NCBI GenBank assembly: GCA_025964895.1
Contig: JAOPXY010000088.1
Coordinates: forward strand, 1 to 47,288
Source of the DNA: Aeromicrobium sp.
Lineage (GTDB): Bacteria > Actinomycetota > Actinomycetes > Propionibacteriales > Nocardioidaceae
Length of the DNA stretch: 47,288 nucleotides
Direction: 5' to 3'
How positions within the stretch are numbered: the first letter of the stretch is position 1; every line of letters begins with the position of its first letter. Positions 1 through 9,765 of the stretch are shown here, in pieces. A model generated the notes under the pieces. That model was not told the origin of the DNA. It did not search any database and saw nothing but the letters and a program-made list of their open reading frames with translations. The position numbers were made by a program, and so were the translations under genes.

Positions 1-876
1 CACTGGCCCGAGGACAGCTACGCCGACCTCCTGCGCCGCGGACTGGACGGTCCCGCGCTCGTCAACGCGATCCGGGCCGAGCCCGAGCTGGGTGCCCCGG
101 CGCGGGGTGGCGTGCCTCGGACGACGCTGACCCGCACGGCGACGGGCTGGTCACTCAGCGGCCGCAAGGCGTACGCGACCGGCGGCTCGGCGCTGACGTA
201 CCACGTCGTGTGGGCCCTCGCCGACGAGCCGGACAGCGGTGCCGAGCACCCGCGCCTGGGACACGTCATCGTCCCGGCCGACCTGCCGGGCATCACGTGG
301 GTGCCGACGTGGGACCACCTCGGCCTGCGCGCGTCCAACACGCACGACGTGATCTACGAGGACGTCCAGCTGCCGTTCGACGCCTTCGTCGAGATCCCGC
401 GCGGCGCCGACGGCGTCTACCGGGACCCGGCGGCGGCCGCCTCGATCGGCAGCTTCGGCCACCCCGCCCTGTACATCGGCGTCGCCCGCGCCGCGCGCAC
501 CGCCTTCGTCCGCTACGCGCTCGATCGGGTGCCCACGGCGCTCGGACGTCCCATTGCGGCGACCGAGCGCATCCAGGTCGCGGCGGGCGAGATCGACGCC
601 CAGATCGCGCAGGCCGAGACCCTGCTGTTCGGCGCGCTGCTGCGTGCCGAGGCCGGCGACGAGGACCACCTGCCGCAGCTGTCGCTGCTCAAGATCCAGA
701 TCGCCCGCTCGGCGATCGCCGCGGTCAATACCGCCGTCGCGGCCCTCGGCAACCCGGGGCTGACCCGCCACCTTCCCTTCGAGCGTCTCCTGCGGGACGT
801 CCTGTGCGTGCGGGTCCACCCGCCGCAGGAGGACACGGCACTCCTCGCAGCCGGTCGCCGCCTCCTCGGCCAGTAG
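1..876 (+). CDS. Acyl-CoA dehydrogenase-like flavoprotein, 5' end outside the window
   Basis: The frame is open from the first base and ends at TAG 874-876, giving the last 291 residues. The strand segment around WDHLGLRASNTHDVIYEDV and the helical C-terminal half (ARAARTAFVRYALDR, then two long Ala-rich helices) fit the acyl-CoA dehydrogenase fold: middle beta domain plus C-terminal four-helix bundle. The FAD- and substrate-binding N-terminal part is missing, so a true dehydrogenase cannot be told from the related flavin monooxygenases of the DszC/SfnB kind. Location upstream of a complete Dpp/Opp-type importer makes a role in breaking down an imported small molecule plausible (inference). 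The next gene starts 39 nt downstream, probably in the same operon. Confidence 0.8.
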   Translation, partial: HWPEDSYADLLRRGLDGPALVNAIRAEPELGAPARGGVPRTTLTRTATGWSLSGRKAYATGGSALTYHVVWALADEPDSGAEHPRLGHVIVPADLPGITWVPTWDHLGLRASNTHDVIYEDVQLPFDAFVEIPRGADGVYRDPAAAASIGSFGHPALYIGVARAARTAFVRYALDRVPTALGRPIAATERIQVAAGEIDAQIAQAETLLFGALLRAEAGDEDHLPQLSLLKIQIARSAIAAVNTAVAALGNPGLTRHLPFERLLRDVLCVRVHPPQEDTALLAAGRRLLGQ

Positions 877-915
877 CCACGCCGGCTGCTGGTCCCTTCT
901 CGAGAAAGACACCAC

Positions 916-2583
916 ATGTTCACCACCTCCTCGGTCCCACGCCGCCGCGGCGTGGCCGCCCTCGCGATCGCCCTCGCGACGACCCTCGGCCTCAGCGCGT
1001 GCTCGTCCGGGTCGTCGGCCGGCTCCGACGACCTCGGCAAGCCCCAGGCCGGCGGCACCCTCAAGGTCGCCTTCTGGCCCGACAACGCCGCGTTCTCGTG
1101 CGTCGACCCCTTCCAGACGTACTGGATCGAGCACCGCACGGTCATCCGCAACCTCGCCGACTCGCTGACGGACCAGGATCCCGAGACCGGCGAGATCACG
1201 CCGTGGCTCGCAAAGAGCTGGGCGATCGCGCCCGACGGCAAGGCGTACACGTTCCACCTCCGGGACGGCGTGACGTTCAGCGACGGGACCCCGGTCGACG
1301 CCGCCGCGATCAAGGGCAACGTCGACGGCTGGTTGGAGACCGTGAAGGCCACCAACGGCGCCGCGTTCGGGTCCAGTTACATCCTGGGCCTGAAGTCGGC
1401 CACGGTCGTCGATCCCTTGACGGTCGAGCTCGACTTCAGCACCCCGAACTCCTCCTTCCTGCAGGCCACGTCGACGACGAACCTCGCGATCGTCGCCCCC
1501 GACGCGTTCACCCGGACCCCCGAGCAGCGCTGCCTCGGGGAGTACGTCGCCTCGGGCGCGTTCACGCTCGACAGCTACAAGCCCAACGAGCTGCTGACGA
1601 TCTCGAGGCGGCCGGGCTACACGTGGGGGTCGGCGCTGTCGAAGAACACCAAGGAGGCCTACCTCGACAAGGTGGAGTTCAGCTACGTCGCCGAGGACAG
1701 CGTCCGCACGGGCAACCTGGTCAGCGGTGCCGTCGACATCGCGTGGCCCCGCAACCCGTTCACGGTCGAGGACCGCGCGCTGATCGAGGCATCGGACGCG
1801 ACGGTCGAGTCGCGCTCCCTTCCCGGAGTCTCGCAGTCGCTGTTCCCCAACGTCACCGACGGCCGTCCGCTGTCCGATCTCGACGTCCGTCAGGCCTTCG
1901 TCAAGGCGCTGGACCTCAAGAGCTACGCGACGACGATCTACGGCGACGACTACCCCGTGGTCGGCGGGGCGTTCGACGAGACGACCACGTACTACGTGTC
2001 GCAGGCCGACAAGCTGGCCCACGACAAGGCCGGCGCCGAGAAGCTGCTCGATGCCGCCGGCTGGACCCTGGGCAAGGGCGGCTACCGCTACAAGGACGGC
2101 GAGAAGCTGACGCTGAAGAACCTGATCCAGGTCTCGACCCCCGGTGACGAGCTCATCCAGGACCAGCTCAAGCAGGTCGGCATCGACCTGGTGCTCGACG
2201 TCGTGCCGGCCGCGGAACGTCCGGCCGCGATCACGAACGGCGACTACGACCTCGTCGGGACGTACTTCACGCGCGCCGATCCCGGCGCGCTGCAGTTCAT
2301 CCTCGATCCCGACCTCGCCAACTCCAAGGCCCTCGCGGTCAACAGCTCGTCCCCGGAGACCCTGGCCGAGATCAAGGACCTGTTCGCGACGGCGGCCCGG
2401 ACGACCGACGACGCGGTCTCCAAGACGGCCTACGCCGATCTGCAGGCCCTGCTGGTCGACCAGGGCGTCACGATCCCCGTCGTCGAGCGCCTCCAGTACG
2501 CGGGCGTCAGCAACAAGGTCGGCGGATTCGCGTTCACGTCGGAGAGCTTCCTGAAGCTCAACGACGTGTGGAAGAAGCAGTAG
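916..2583 (+). CDS. ABC transporter substrate-binding lipoprotein, family 5 (DppA/OppA type)
   Basis: 555 residues, the usual size for extracellular solute-binding proteins of family 5 that bind peptides, nickel complexes, opines and related compounds. The N-terminus has basic residues RRR at 9-11, a hydrophobic stretch and the lipobox LSAC with Cys29, so it should be a lipid-anchored protein outside the membrane. Typical family segments are visible: an AKSWAIAPDGKAYTFHLRDGVTFSDGTPVDA-like region (roughly 97-125) and a late segment DLDVRQAFVKALD. The ATG is preceded by GAGAAAG. It is the first importer component, 11 nt ahead of the first permease. The ligand cannot be read from the sequence. 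Confidence 0.93.
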   Translation: MFTTSSVPRRRGVAALAIALATTLGLSACSSGSSAGSDDLGKPQAGGTLKVAFWPDNAAFSCVDPFQTYWIEHRTVIRNLADSLTDQDPETGEITPWLAKSWAIAPDGKAYTFHLRDGVTFSDGTPVDAAAIKGNVDGWLETVKATNGAAFGSSYILGLKSATVVDPLTVELDFSTPNSSFLQATSTTNLAIVAPDAFTRTPEQRCLGEYVASGAFTLDSYKPNELLTISRRPGYTWGSALSKNTKEAYLDKVEFSYVAEDSVRTGNLVSGAVDIAWPRNPFTVEDRALIEASDATVESRSLPGVSQSLFPNVTDGRPLSDLDVRQAFVKALDLKSYATTIYGDDYPVVGGAFDETTTYYVSQADKLAHDKAGAEKLLDAAGWTLGKGGYRYKDGEKLTLKNLIQVSTPGDELIQDQLKQVGIDLVLDVVPAAERPAAITNGDYDLVGTYFTRADPGALQFILDPDLANSKALAVNSSSPETLAEIKDLFATAARTTDDAVSKTAYADLQALLVDQGVTIPVVERLQYAGVSNKVGGFAFTSESFLKLNDVWKKQ

Positions 2584-2594
2584 GGGGCCGGGCG

Positions 2595-3548
2595 ATGTCT
2601 CGATACATCCTGGGGCGCGCAGCCCAGGCGGTCGTGGTGCTGTGGGCCGCGTACACCCTGACGTTCGTCGTCCTCTACCTGCTGCCGAGCGATCCGGTCG
2701 CACTGCAGCTGGGCGCGGCGGGTATCGAGACCGACAAGCTGAGCCCCGTCCAGCTGCAGGCGGCGATGGCCAAGTACGGCCTGGACCGCCCCGTGCTGGA
2801 GCAGTACCTCAGCAGCCTGTGGGGGGCGCTGCACGGCGATCTCGGCACCTCGATCGCCAAGCAGCGTCCCGTCACCGCGCTGCTGGGCGAGCGCATCGGC
2901 TCGACCGTCGCGCTCGGCGCCGTCGCGGGTGTCCTGATGCTCGTCGGCGGCACGGTGCTGGCCTACCTGGCCTCGTACGTGCGGTGGCGTCCGGCGCGCA
3001 TCCTCCTCACCCGGCTGCCGTCGGTGGGGGCGTCGTTCCCGCAGTTCTTCATCGGGCTGCTGCTGATCCAGCTGTTCGCGTTCACGCTCGGCTGGCTGCC
3101 GGCGACCGGCAGCGACGGCTTCTCGTCGCTGATCCTGCCCGCGCTGACGATCTCGTTGCTGACGTCGTCGCTGCTGGCCCAGGTGCTGATGCGCAGCTTC
3201 GACGACACCCTGAGCCAGGCCTACATCGTGACGGCGCGGGCCAAGGGTCTCTCCCGCGCCGCGGTCCAGTGGAAGCACGCGTTCCGCAACGCGGCACTGC
3301 CGGCCATGACGATCCTGGGCGTCATCGTCGGCCTCACGGTCACCAGCGCGATCGTGGTCGAGACGGTGTTCGCCCGTAACGGCGTCGGAAAGCTCGCCCA
3401 GGAGTCCGTCGTGGCGCAGGACGTCCCGGTCGTCCTGGCGATCGTCGCGCTGGCCGCCGCGGTGTTCGTCGTCGTCAACCTCGTCGTCGACCTGCTCTAC
3501 CCGCTGCTCGATCCCCGCATCGTCCACGTCCCGAAGGTGAGCCGATGA
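2595..3548 (+). CDS. ABC transporter permease, DppB/OppB type
   Basis: 317 residues with about six membrane segments. It opens with MSRYILGRAAQAVVVLWAAYTLTF, the usual first helix of DppB-like permeases, followed by the external DPVALQLG-type segment and the family pattern HGDLGTSI. The EAA loop that contacts the ATPase is in the region YIVTARAKGLSRAAVQWKHAFRNA. An upstream in-frame start at 2568 would lie inside the lipoprotein gene, so ATG 2595 is chosen. Its stop overlaps the start of the second permease by 4 nt (ATGA), which indicates translational coupling. Confidence 0.93.
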   Translation: MSRYILGRAAQAVVVLWAAYTLTFVVLYLLPSDPVALQLGAAGIETDKLSPVQLQAAMAKYGLDRPVLEQYLSSLWGALHGDLGTSIAKQRPVTALLGERIGSTVALGAVAGVLMLVGGTVLAYLASYVRWRPARILLTRLPSVGASFPQFFIGLLLIQLFAFTLGWLPATGSDGFSSLILPALTISLLTSSLLAQVLMRSFDDTLSQAYIVTARAKGLSRAAVQWKHAFRNAALPAMTILGVIVGLTVTSAIVVETVFARNGVGKLAQESVVAQDVPVVLAIVALAAAVFVVVNLVVDLLYPLLDPRIVHVPKVSR

Positions 3549-4468
3549 CCGTCCCCATCCCCCCGGCGGGCCAGCCCGTCCCGTCCGGCCTCGACCGCGC
3601 GGTCGAGGAGTCGCTGCTCGACGACGCTCCCGTCGTGGGGCGCCGCGGCAACACCGTCAGGACGCTCAAACGGCTCGGCCGCAAGCCGGGCTTCGTGCTG
3701 GCCCTCGTCCTGATCGTGTTCGTGGTCCTGACCGCGTTCGTGCCGTCGTGGTTCACGGGCTTCGACCCGACCGCGACGTCGCCGAAGGACCGCCTGCTGT
3801 CGCCGAGCCTCACGCATCCCTTCGGCACCGACGACCTCGGCCGGGACCTGTGGACGCGCATGCTGCACGGCTCGGCGCTGACGATCAAGGCGACGCTGAT
3901 CGCTCTGAGCATCGCGATCGTCGCGGGCCTGACGCTGGGCGTCGTGTCCGGCTTCTTCGGCGGCCTCGTCGACGTCGTCCTGATGCGGTTCGTCGACGTC
4001 CTCCTCGCGGTGCCGAGCCTGCTGTTCGCGCTGGCGATCGTCACGGCCCTGGGCTTCGGCACGGTTCCCGTTGCGATCGCGGTGGGCGTCGGCATCGTCC
4101 CGGGCTTCGCCCGCACGACCCGCGCCGAGGTGCTGCGGGTCAAGACGCTGCCGTACGTCGAGGCCGCCCGCGCCGGCGGTGCCTCGTGGCTCCGGGTCCT
4201 GGTCCGCCACGTCCTGCCCAACTCATGGGGGCCCGTGCTGGTGCTCGCGGTGCTCGACACGGGCGTCGCGATCATCGCCATCGCGTCCCTCAGCTTCCTC
4301 GGATTCGGTGCCGCGCCGCCGGCCGCCGAGTGGGGGACGTTGATCTCCAACGGCCGCAACTTCCTCATCACCGCGCCGTGGGTCTCGCTGCTGCCGGGCC
4401 TGTTCGTCGGGGCGGTCGTCCTGAGCCTCAACCATCTCTCCAAGACCCTCCAGGAGCTCGGCCGATGA
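3545..4468 (+). CDS. ABC transporter permease, DppC/OppC type
   Basis: 307 residues. The layout is the DppC one: a cytoplasmic N-terminal tail of about 45 residues, a first helix (FVLALVLIVFVVLTAFV), the segment HPFGTDDLGRDLWTRMLHGS that marks this subfamily, then further helices with the EAA loop VLRVKTLPYVEAARAGGASWLRVLVRHVLPNS. It should pair with the preceding DppB-type protein to form the membrane channel. It overlaps both neighbours by 4 nt, so the importer genes form one tightly coupled operon. Confidence 0.93.
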   Translation: MTVPIPPAGQPVPSGLDRAVEESLLDDAPVVGRRGNTVRTLKRLGRKPGFVLALVLIVFVVLTAFVPSWFTGFDPTATSPKDRLLSPSLTHPFGTDDLGRDLWTRMLHGSALTIKATLIALSIAIVAGLTLGVVSGFFGGLVDVVLMRFVDVLLAVPSLLFALAIVTALGFGTVPVAIAVGVGIVPGFARTTRAEVLRVKTLPYVEAARAGGASWLRVLVRHVLPNSWGPVLVLAVLDTGVAIIAIASLSFLGFGAAPPAAEWGTLISNGRNFLITAPWVSLLPGLFVGAVVLSLNHLSKTLQELGR

Positions 4469-6114
4469 GTCCTCTCGTCACGATCAACGACCTGCACGTC
4501 GGATACGCCCGGGGCGATCGGGTCGCACCCGCCGTCCGCGGCGTCGATCTGACGATCGGCCGCGGGGAGATCGTCGCCCTGGTCGGGGAGTCCGGCTCGG
4601 GCAAGACGACGGTCGCCAACACCGTCATCGGGCTGCTCCCCGACAGCGCCCTGATCTCCGGGGGCAGCGTCGTGGTCGACGGCGTCGAGGTCGTCGGCGC
4701 GAAGGAACGCGCGCTGCGCGCCCTGCGCGGCAGCGTCATCGGCCTGGTGCCGCAGGACCCCATGGTGGGGCTCAACCCGACGCACCGGATCGGTCGCCAG
4801 GTCGCCGAGGCGGTGCGGCGGCGCGGGGTGTCCGGCCCGCAGGTCGACCTCGGCGTCATCGAGGCGCTCGAGCAGGCCGGCATCGACGATGCGGTGCTGC
4901 GGGCGCGCCAGTTCCCGCACGAGCTGTCGGGCGGGCTGCGCCAGCGGGTGCTGATCGCGATCGCGCTGGCCGGGCGACCGCGCCTGATCATCGCCGACGA
5001 GCCCACCAGTGCGCTCGACGTGACGGTGCAGAGCCGCATCCTCGATCACCTCGAGGGCCTCGTGCGCGAGTCCGGCACGTCGCTGCTGATCATCACGCAC
5101 GACCTGGCCGTCGCGGCGGACCGCAGTGATCGGGTCGTCGTGCTGCAGGACGGGCAGATCGTCGAGCAGGGCCGGCCTGCGGACATCCTCGTGAGCCCCG
5201 AGCAGGACTACACGAAGCGGCTCATCGCCGCGGCCCCCGGCCTGGCCCACGGCGGACGCATCGTGCCGCGGTTCGAGCTGGCGCCCGACCAGGTCGCCAC
5301 GGCCGATCCGGTCATCCGGCTGGAGTCGGTGTCGAAGCGCTACGCCGTCCCGGGTGCCGGGGGTTCGTTCCTCGCGCTCGACGACGTCTCCGTCGAGGTC
5401 GCGCGGGGGCGCACGCACGCGCTGGTGGGGGAGTCGGGCTCGGGCAAGACGACCACGCTGCGCCTCGCGCTGGGCCTGGAGAAGGCCACGAGCGGACGGG
5501 TCGTGCTCGACGACGTCGACATCACCGACCTCGGCTGGAAGCAGACCCGGCCGCTGCGCCGCAAGATCCAGCTCGTCCACCAGAATCCGTACGCCTCTCT
5601 CGACCCGCGGTTCACGATCCGGCAGAGCATCACCGAGCCCCTGGTGTCGTTCAAGGTCGGCGACCGGCGCAGCCGTGCCGCCCGCGCCACGGAGCTGCTC
5701 GACCAGGTGGCGCTGCCGGCGTCGTACCTCGACCGGCTGCCGTCGGAGCTGTCCGGCGGCCAGCGCCAGCGGGTCGCGATCGCCCGTGCCCTCGCTCTCG
5801 AGCCCGGGCTCGTGCTGCTCGACGAGCCCGTGTCGGCCCTCGACGTGTCGGTGCAGGAGCAGATCCTCGCGCTCCTGAGCGAGCTGCAGGAGCGCCTGGG
5901 GCTCAGCTACCTGTTCATCTCGCACGACCTCGCCGTCGTCGCCCAGGTCTCGCACACGGTGTCGGTGCTCAACCGGGGCCGGGTCGTCGAGTCCGGCTCC
6001 GTCGCGCACGTGTTCGGCTCTCCGCAGAGCGAGTACACGCAAGAGCTCATCGCCGCCATCCCCGGCCAGCGCGCCGAGGCCGTCGCGCGGTCGCGGGAGC
6101 TCGTCCATGACTGA
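4465..6114 (+). CDS. Fused double ATPase of the Dpp/Opp-type importer (DppD-DppF fusion)
   Basis: 549 residues made of two complete ATP-binding cassettes. Cassette 1: Walker A GESGSGKTT near residues 41-49, signature LSGGLRQRV, Walker B LIIADEPTSALD, H-loop in IITHDLAV. Cassette 2: Walker A GESGSGKTT near 320-328, signature LSGGQRQRV, Walker B LVLLDEPVSALD, H-loop in FISHDLAV. Between them sits the YTKRLIAAAPGLAHG tail typical of DppD. All catalytic positions are intact in both halves, so the importer should be active. Start ATG 4465 overlaps the permease stop by 4 nt. The fusion replaces the two separate DppD and DppF genes found in most bacteria. Confidence 0.93.
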   Translation: MSPLVTINDLHVGYARGDRVAPAVRGVDLTIGRGEIVALVGESGSGKTTVANTVIGLLPDSALISGGSVVVDGVEVVGAKERALRALRGSVIGLVPQDPMVGLNPTHRIGRQVAEAVRRRGVSGPQVDLGVIEALEQAGIDDAVLRARQFPHELSGGLRQRVLIAIALAGRPRLIIADEPTSALDVTVQSRILDHLEGLVRESGTSLLIITHDLAVAADRSDRVVVLQDGQIVEQGRPADILVSPEQDYTKRLIAAAPGLAHGGRIVPRFELAPDQVATADPVIRLESVSKRYAVPGAGGSFLALDDVSVEVARGRTHALVGESGSGKTTTLRLALGLEKATSGRVVLDDVDITDLGWKQTRPLRRKIQLVHQNPYASLDPRFTIRQSITEPLVSFKVGDRRSRAARATELLDQVALPASYLDRLPSELSGGQRQRVAIARALALEPGLVLLDEPVSALDVSVQEQILALLSELQERLGLSYLFISHDLAVVAQVSHTVSVLNRGRVVESGSVAHVFGSPQSEYTQELIAAIPGQRAEAVARSRELVHD

Positions 6115-6126
6115 TCGCCCGTTCCG

Positions 6127-7938
6127 GTGAGGGTGGCCGACGACGTGAGGACGTCGTCGCACGGCGAAGCGGGCACGTTCTGGCCGGGGCTGCGCACGAT
6201 GGTGGGGGGATCGTTCGCGCATCCCGTGCCGGCCCTGATCGCCACGACGGCCGGCGTCGTCAACGGCGCGACGATGGTGCTGGGTGCCGCGGCCGTCGGC
6301 TGGGCGACCGACCACCTCGTCGTGCCCGCCCTGGACGATGGGGACGTCGCGACCGCCACGTGGTGGATCGCGATCGGCGCGATCCTGGGCGTCTCGACGA
6401 TCCGATGGATCACGATCGTGCTGCGCGGCATCGCGACAGGGCACGTCCAGCACGGCTCGCAGGCTCGCACCCGCCGCGACGTCGCCCGACGCTACGTCGA
6501 CCTCGACCTCGCGTGGCACCGCAGGCACTCGCCCGGACGCCTGCTGTCGACCGCGGTGTCCGACGTCGACGCCCTCTGGCTGCCCGCGGTGTTCCTCTAC
6601 TTCGCCCTCGGCATGGCCGTCATGCTGGTCATCGCCCTCGCGCAGCTGTTCGCGCGTGACAGCGCCCTCGGGGTCGTGGGCGCGGTGCTCGTCGTCGCGG
6701 TCCTGGGCCTCAACCTGCTCTACCAGCGGCTCCTGACCCCGCGAGCCCGCGTCGCGCAGGCCGCGCGCGGTGAGCTCGGCGCCGTCGCGCACGAGAGCAT
6801 CGACGGCGGACAGGTCGTGCGGACGCTCGGCATCGCCGATCGCGAGGAGGCACGCGTCGGCGCGGCCGCCGAGCGGCTGCGCACCGCGAACGTCCAGATG
6901 GGCGACGTGACGTCGTTCTTCGACCCGCTGCTCGAGCTGCTGCCGACGGCGGCGATCCTCGCGGTCGTCGCGGTGGGCGCCCAGCGGGTCGAGTCGGGTC
7001 GGCTCCCGGTCGGGGTCGTCATCGAGGTGGTCTACCTGCTGCTGACGATCTCGATCCCGCTCAACGTCATCAGCCGCTTCCTCGGCATGCTGCCGATCTC
7101 GGCGGCCGGCCGGGCCCGGGTCACCGATGTGCTCGAGGCCGAGGACCTGACCCCGCACGGCGACCGCGTCCTGACCGGAGACGGTCCGCTGGGGCTCGTG
7201 GCTCGCGACGTGGGAGTCGTCCGCGGCGGCACCACCCTGCTCGACGGGGTGACGGTCGAGATTCGGCCGGGGGAGATCCTCGCGGTCGTGGGGGCCACCG
7301 GATCGGGCAAGAGCACCCTGGTCGACCTGCTCGCCCGGCAGATCGATCCCACCACGGGGGCGGTCGCGATCGGTGGGGTGCCCGCGACCGCGCTGGCCGC
7401 GGGCGAGGTCGCGGCCCACGTGGCCGTGGTGTCGCAGTCGCCGTGGCTGTTCGGCTCGTCGGTGCACGACAACCTCGTCCTCGACGGCCACCCCCGCGAG
7501 CGGCGTGGGTACACCGACGCCGAGCTGTGGCACGCGATCGGCGCCGCGGGAGCGGACTCGTTCGTGCGCGCGCTGCCCGACGGTCTCGCGACGCGGGCGG
7601 GGGATCGCGGTGCGCGATTGTCGGGCGGGCAGCGCCAGCGGCTGTGCCTAGCCAGGGCTCTGCTGCGTGAGCCCCGGGCCCTGCTCCTCGACGACGCGAC
7701 GTCCGCGCTCGATCCCGGTGTCGAGGGCGACGTCCTGGCGGCCGTCGACGGACTGCGGGGGCGGACCACGGTCGTCCTCGTGGGCGGCCGCCCCGGCTCG
7801 GTCGCGATCGCCGACCGTGTCGCGTTCCTCCGGGGCGGCCGGCTCGTGGGGATCGGCACCCACGCCGAGCTGCTCGTCGCGGAGCCGGACTACCGGCAGA
7901 TCCTCCAGGCCTACGACGAGGAGGTGTCCCGTGCCTGA
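6127..7938 (+). CDS. ABC exporter half-transporter with a degenerate ATP site
   Basis: 603 residues: an N-terminal membrane domain of about six helices followed by one ATPase domain, as in MsbA/LmrA-type half exporters. Walker A GATGSGKST lies near residues 388-396 and the signature LSGGQRQRL is intact. The Walker B region reads LLLDDATSALD near 517-527, with Asp in place of the catalytic Glu, and the H-loop position reads VLVGGRPGS with no His. These two losses mark the degenerate partner of a heterodimeric exporter. The gene starts at GTG 6127, 12 nt after the importer ATPase, and overlaps the next half-transporter by 8 nt, so the two should form one complex. The exported substrate is unknown. 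Confidence 0.9.
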   Translation: MRVADDVRTSSHGEAGTFWPGLRTMVGGSFAHPVPALIATTAGVVNGATMVLGAAAVGWATDHLVVPALDDGDVATATWWIAIGAILGVSTIRWITIVLRGIATGHVQHGSQARTRRDVARRYVDLDLAWHRRHSPGRLLSTAVSDVDALWLPAVFLYFALGMAVMLVIALAQLFARDSALGVVGAVLVVAVLGLNLLYQRLLTPRARVAQAARGELGAVAHESIDGGQVVRTLGIADREEARVGAAAERLRTANVQMGDVTSFFDPLLELLPTAAILAVVAVGAQRVESGRLPVGVVIEVVYLLLTISIPLNVISRFLGMLPISAAGRARVTDVLEAEDLTPHGDRVLTGDGPLGLVARDVGVVRGGTTLLDGVTVEIRPGEILAVVGATGSGKSTLVDLLARQIDPTTGAVAIGGVPATALAAGEVAAHVAVVSQSPWLFGSSVHDNLVLDGHPRERRGYTDAELWHAIGAAGADSFVRALPDGLATRAGDRGARLSGGQRQRLCLARALLREPRALLLDDATSALDPGVEGDVLAAVDGLRGRTTVVLVGGRPGSVAIADRVAFLRGGRLVGIGTHAELLVAEPDYRQILQAYDEEVSRA

Positions 7939-9727
7939 CCCGACGACGTCGGGGCTCGCCGCGCTGGACGGGGTGCCGTTGCGCGTCCTCGTCCGGCTCG
8001 TGCGCGCCACGACGCCCACGATCGTCCGCGGGCTCGGGCTGACGCTCCTGCTCGCGGTGGTCGCCGGAGCGGGTCGCATCGTGACGCCGCTGACGGTCCA
8101 GTACGCGCTCGACCACGGCCTGCTGCACCCGGGCGACGGGACGGCCGGCGTCGTCGCGCGGGCCGTCCTGGTCGGTGGAGCCGCCGCGGTCGCCGCGGTC
8201 CTGGCGTCGTGGTGGCTCAACCAGCGCATCTACCGCCGCACCGAGCGCGCCCTCGCCGACCTGCGCGCAGCAGGCATCGCCCGGATCCATCAGATGGCGC
8301 CCGAGACCGCCGCGACGACGCGCGGCGCCGATCTCGTGACCCGGCTGACCAGTGACGTCGACGCCGTCACGAACTTCGTCCAGAACGGCGGCGTCGTGCT
8401 GCTTGTGAACCTCGCGCAGATGCTGCTCGCGGCGGTCATCATCACGTTCTACTCGTGGCAGCTCGCACTGTCGATCCTCGGGCTGGCAGCCGTGCTGCTG
8501 GTCGTGATGCGACGCATCCAGGCCGTCGTCGCCCGGCGCTTCACGGTCGTCCGCGAGAGCGTCTCGGCGCTGCAGTCGTCGGTCAGCGAGGCCGTCACCG
8601 GCATCGCGGTCGTCCGCGCGACGGGCACGGGCGACCGGGTGCGGGCCGATCTCGACCGGGCGATCGAGCGCACCGCCACCGCGCAACGGCGCACCCTCGT
8701 GCCGCTGCACCTGAACACGGCGCTGGGCGAGCTGGCGATCTCGCTCATGACGGCCGTCGTGATCGTCGCGGGCGTCCGCTGGTCGACGTCGCCGGCGTCG
8801 TGGGAGCCACGGCTGGACCTGTCGGCGGGTGAGCTCGTGGCGATGCTCCTGCTCGTGACGTTCTTCGTGCGTCCCCTCCAGTCGCTGGTGCAGATGCTGG
8901 GGGAGGCGCAGAACGCCCTCGTCGGCTGGCGCCGTGCCCTCGAGGTCGTCGCGACCCCGTCCGGGGTCGTCACCGGCCCTCACGCGCGCCGCCTGCCGGC
9001 CGGACCCGTCGCGGTGGAGCTGCGCGACGTCACTGCCGGCTACGGCGAGGACCCTGCGGTGCTGCAGCACCTCGACGTCCGGCTCGAGCCGGGGGAGCAC
9101 GTCGCAGTCGTCGGTGAGTCGGGCTCGGGCAAGAGCACGTTCGCGAAGCTGCTGACCCGCCAGATCCCCGCGCGTGCGGGCGAGGTGCTGCTGAGCGGTG
9201 TCCTGGTCGGCGAGATCGCGGACTCCTCGTTCCAGCGGCGGGTCGCGATCGTCCCGCAGGATCCGTTCCTGTTCGACACGTCCATCGCGCACAACATCCT
9301 GCTCGGGATGCGCGACGACGCCACGGTCCTGGACGAGATCGTCGCGTCGCTGGGTCTCGGCCCATGGCTCGCGTCGCTGCCCGACGGCCTCGACACCGGC
9401 GTCGGCGTCCGCGGGGACCGGCTCTCGGCGGGCGAGCGCCAGCTCGTCGCGCTGGCCCGGACGGCGTTGGCCGACCCCGACCTGCTGGTGCTCGACGAGG
9501 CGACGAGCGGCGTCGACCCGGCCACCGACGTGCGCGTCCAGCGGGCGCTGGGTGCGCTGACCGTGGGCCGGACGACGGTGTCGATCGCCCACCGCATGAC
9601 CACGGCGCGGGGTGCCGACCGCATCCTCGTCTTCGAGCACGGCCGCATCGTTCAGGACGGCCGGCACGACGAGCTCGTCTCCGTCGGTGGCCGGTACGCC
9701 GATCTCGACGCGGCCTGGACCGGCTGA
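7931..9727 (+). CDS. ABC exporter half-transporter with a canonical catalytic site
   Basis: 598 residues, again membrane domain plus ATPase domain. Walker A GESGSGKST near 393-401, Walker B LLVLDEATSGVD near 517 with the catalytic Glu, and an H-loop SIAHRMTT near 551. Its signature reads LSAGERQLV instead of LSGGQ. In a heterodimer the signature of one subunit completes the site of the other. Pairing this altered signature with the altered Walker B/H-loop of the 6127-7938 protein gives one fully degenerate and one fully canonical site, the arrangement known from TM287/288-type exporters. GTG 7931 is chosen because it overlaps the previous stop by 8 nt and matches the start of sequence similarity to half exporters. 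Confidence 0.9.
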   Translation: MPDPTTSGLAALDGVPLRVLVRLVRATTPTIVRGLGLTLLLAVVAGAGRIVTPLTVQYALDHGLLHPGDGTAGVVARAVLVGGAAAVAAVLASWWLNQRIYRRTERALADLRAAGIARIHQMAPETAATTRGADLVTRLTSDVDAVTNFVQNGGVVLLVNLAQMLLAAVIITFYSWQLALSILGLAAVLLVVMRRIQAVVARRFTVVRESVSALQSSVSEAVTGIAVVRATGTGDRVRADLDRAIERTATAQRRTLVPLHLNTALGELAISLMTAVVIVAGVRWSTSPASWEPRLDLSAGELVAMLLLVTFFVRPLQSLVQMLGEAQNALVGWRRALEVVATPSGVVTGPHARRLPAGPVAVELRDVTAGYGEDPAVLQHLDVRLEPGEHVAVVGESGSGKSTFAKLLTRQIPARAGEVLLSGVLVGEIADSSFQRRVAIVPQDPFLFDTSIAHNILLGMRDDATVLDEIVASLGLGPWLASLPDGLDTGVGVRGDRLSAGERQLVALARTALADPDLLVLDEATSGVDPATDVRVQRALGALTVGRTTVSIAHRMTTARGADRILVFEHGRIVQDGRHDELVSVGGRYADLDAAWTG

Positions 9728-9765
9728 ACCCGGCACCCACCCATCCACCGATCGGAAGGATCCCC

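Noticed and set aside
3475..7533. A 1352-codon open frame on the minus strand (and similar giant ones at 151-2703, 7121-9748, 25139-26230)
   Set aside because: They run antisense to intact, motif-bearing transporter or permease genes, are extremely rich in Arg, Asp and Gly, and show no domains. Long antisense frames are expected in DNA this GC-rich.
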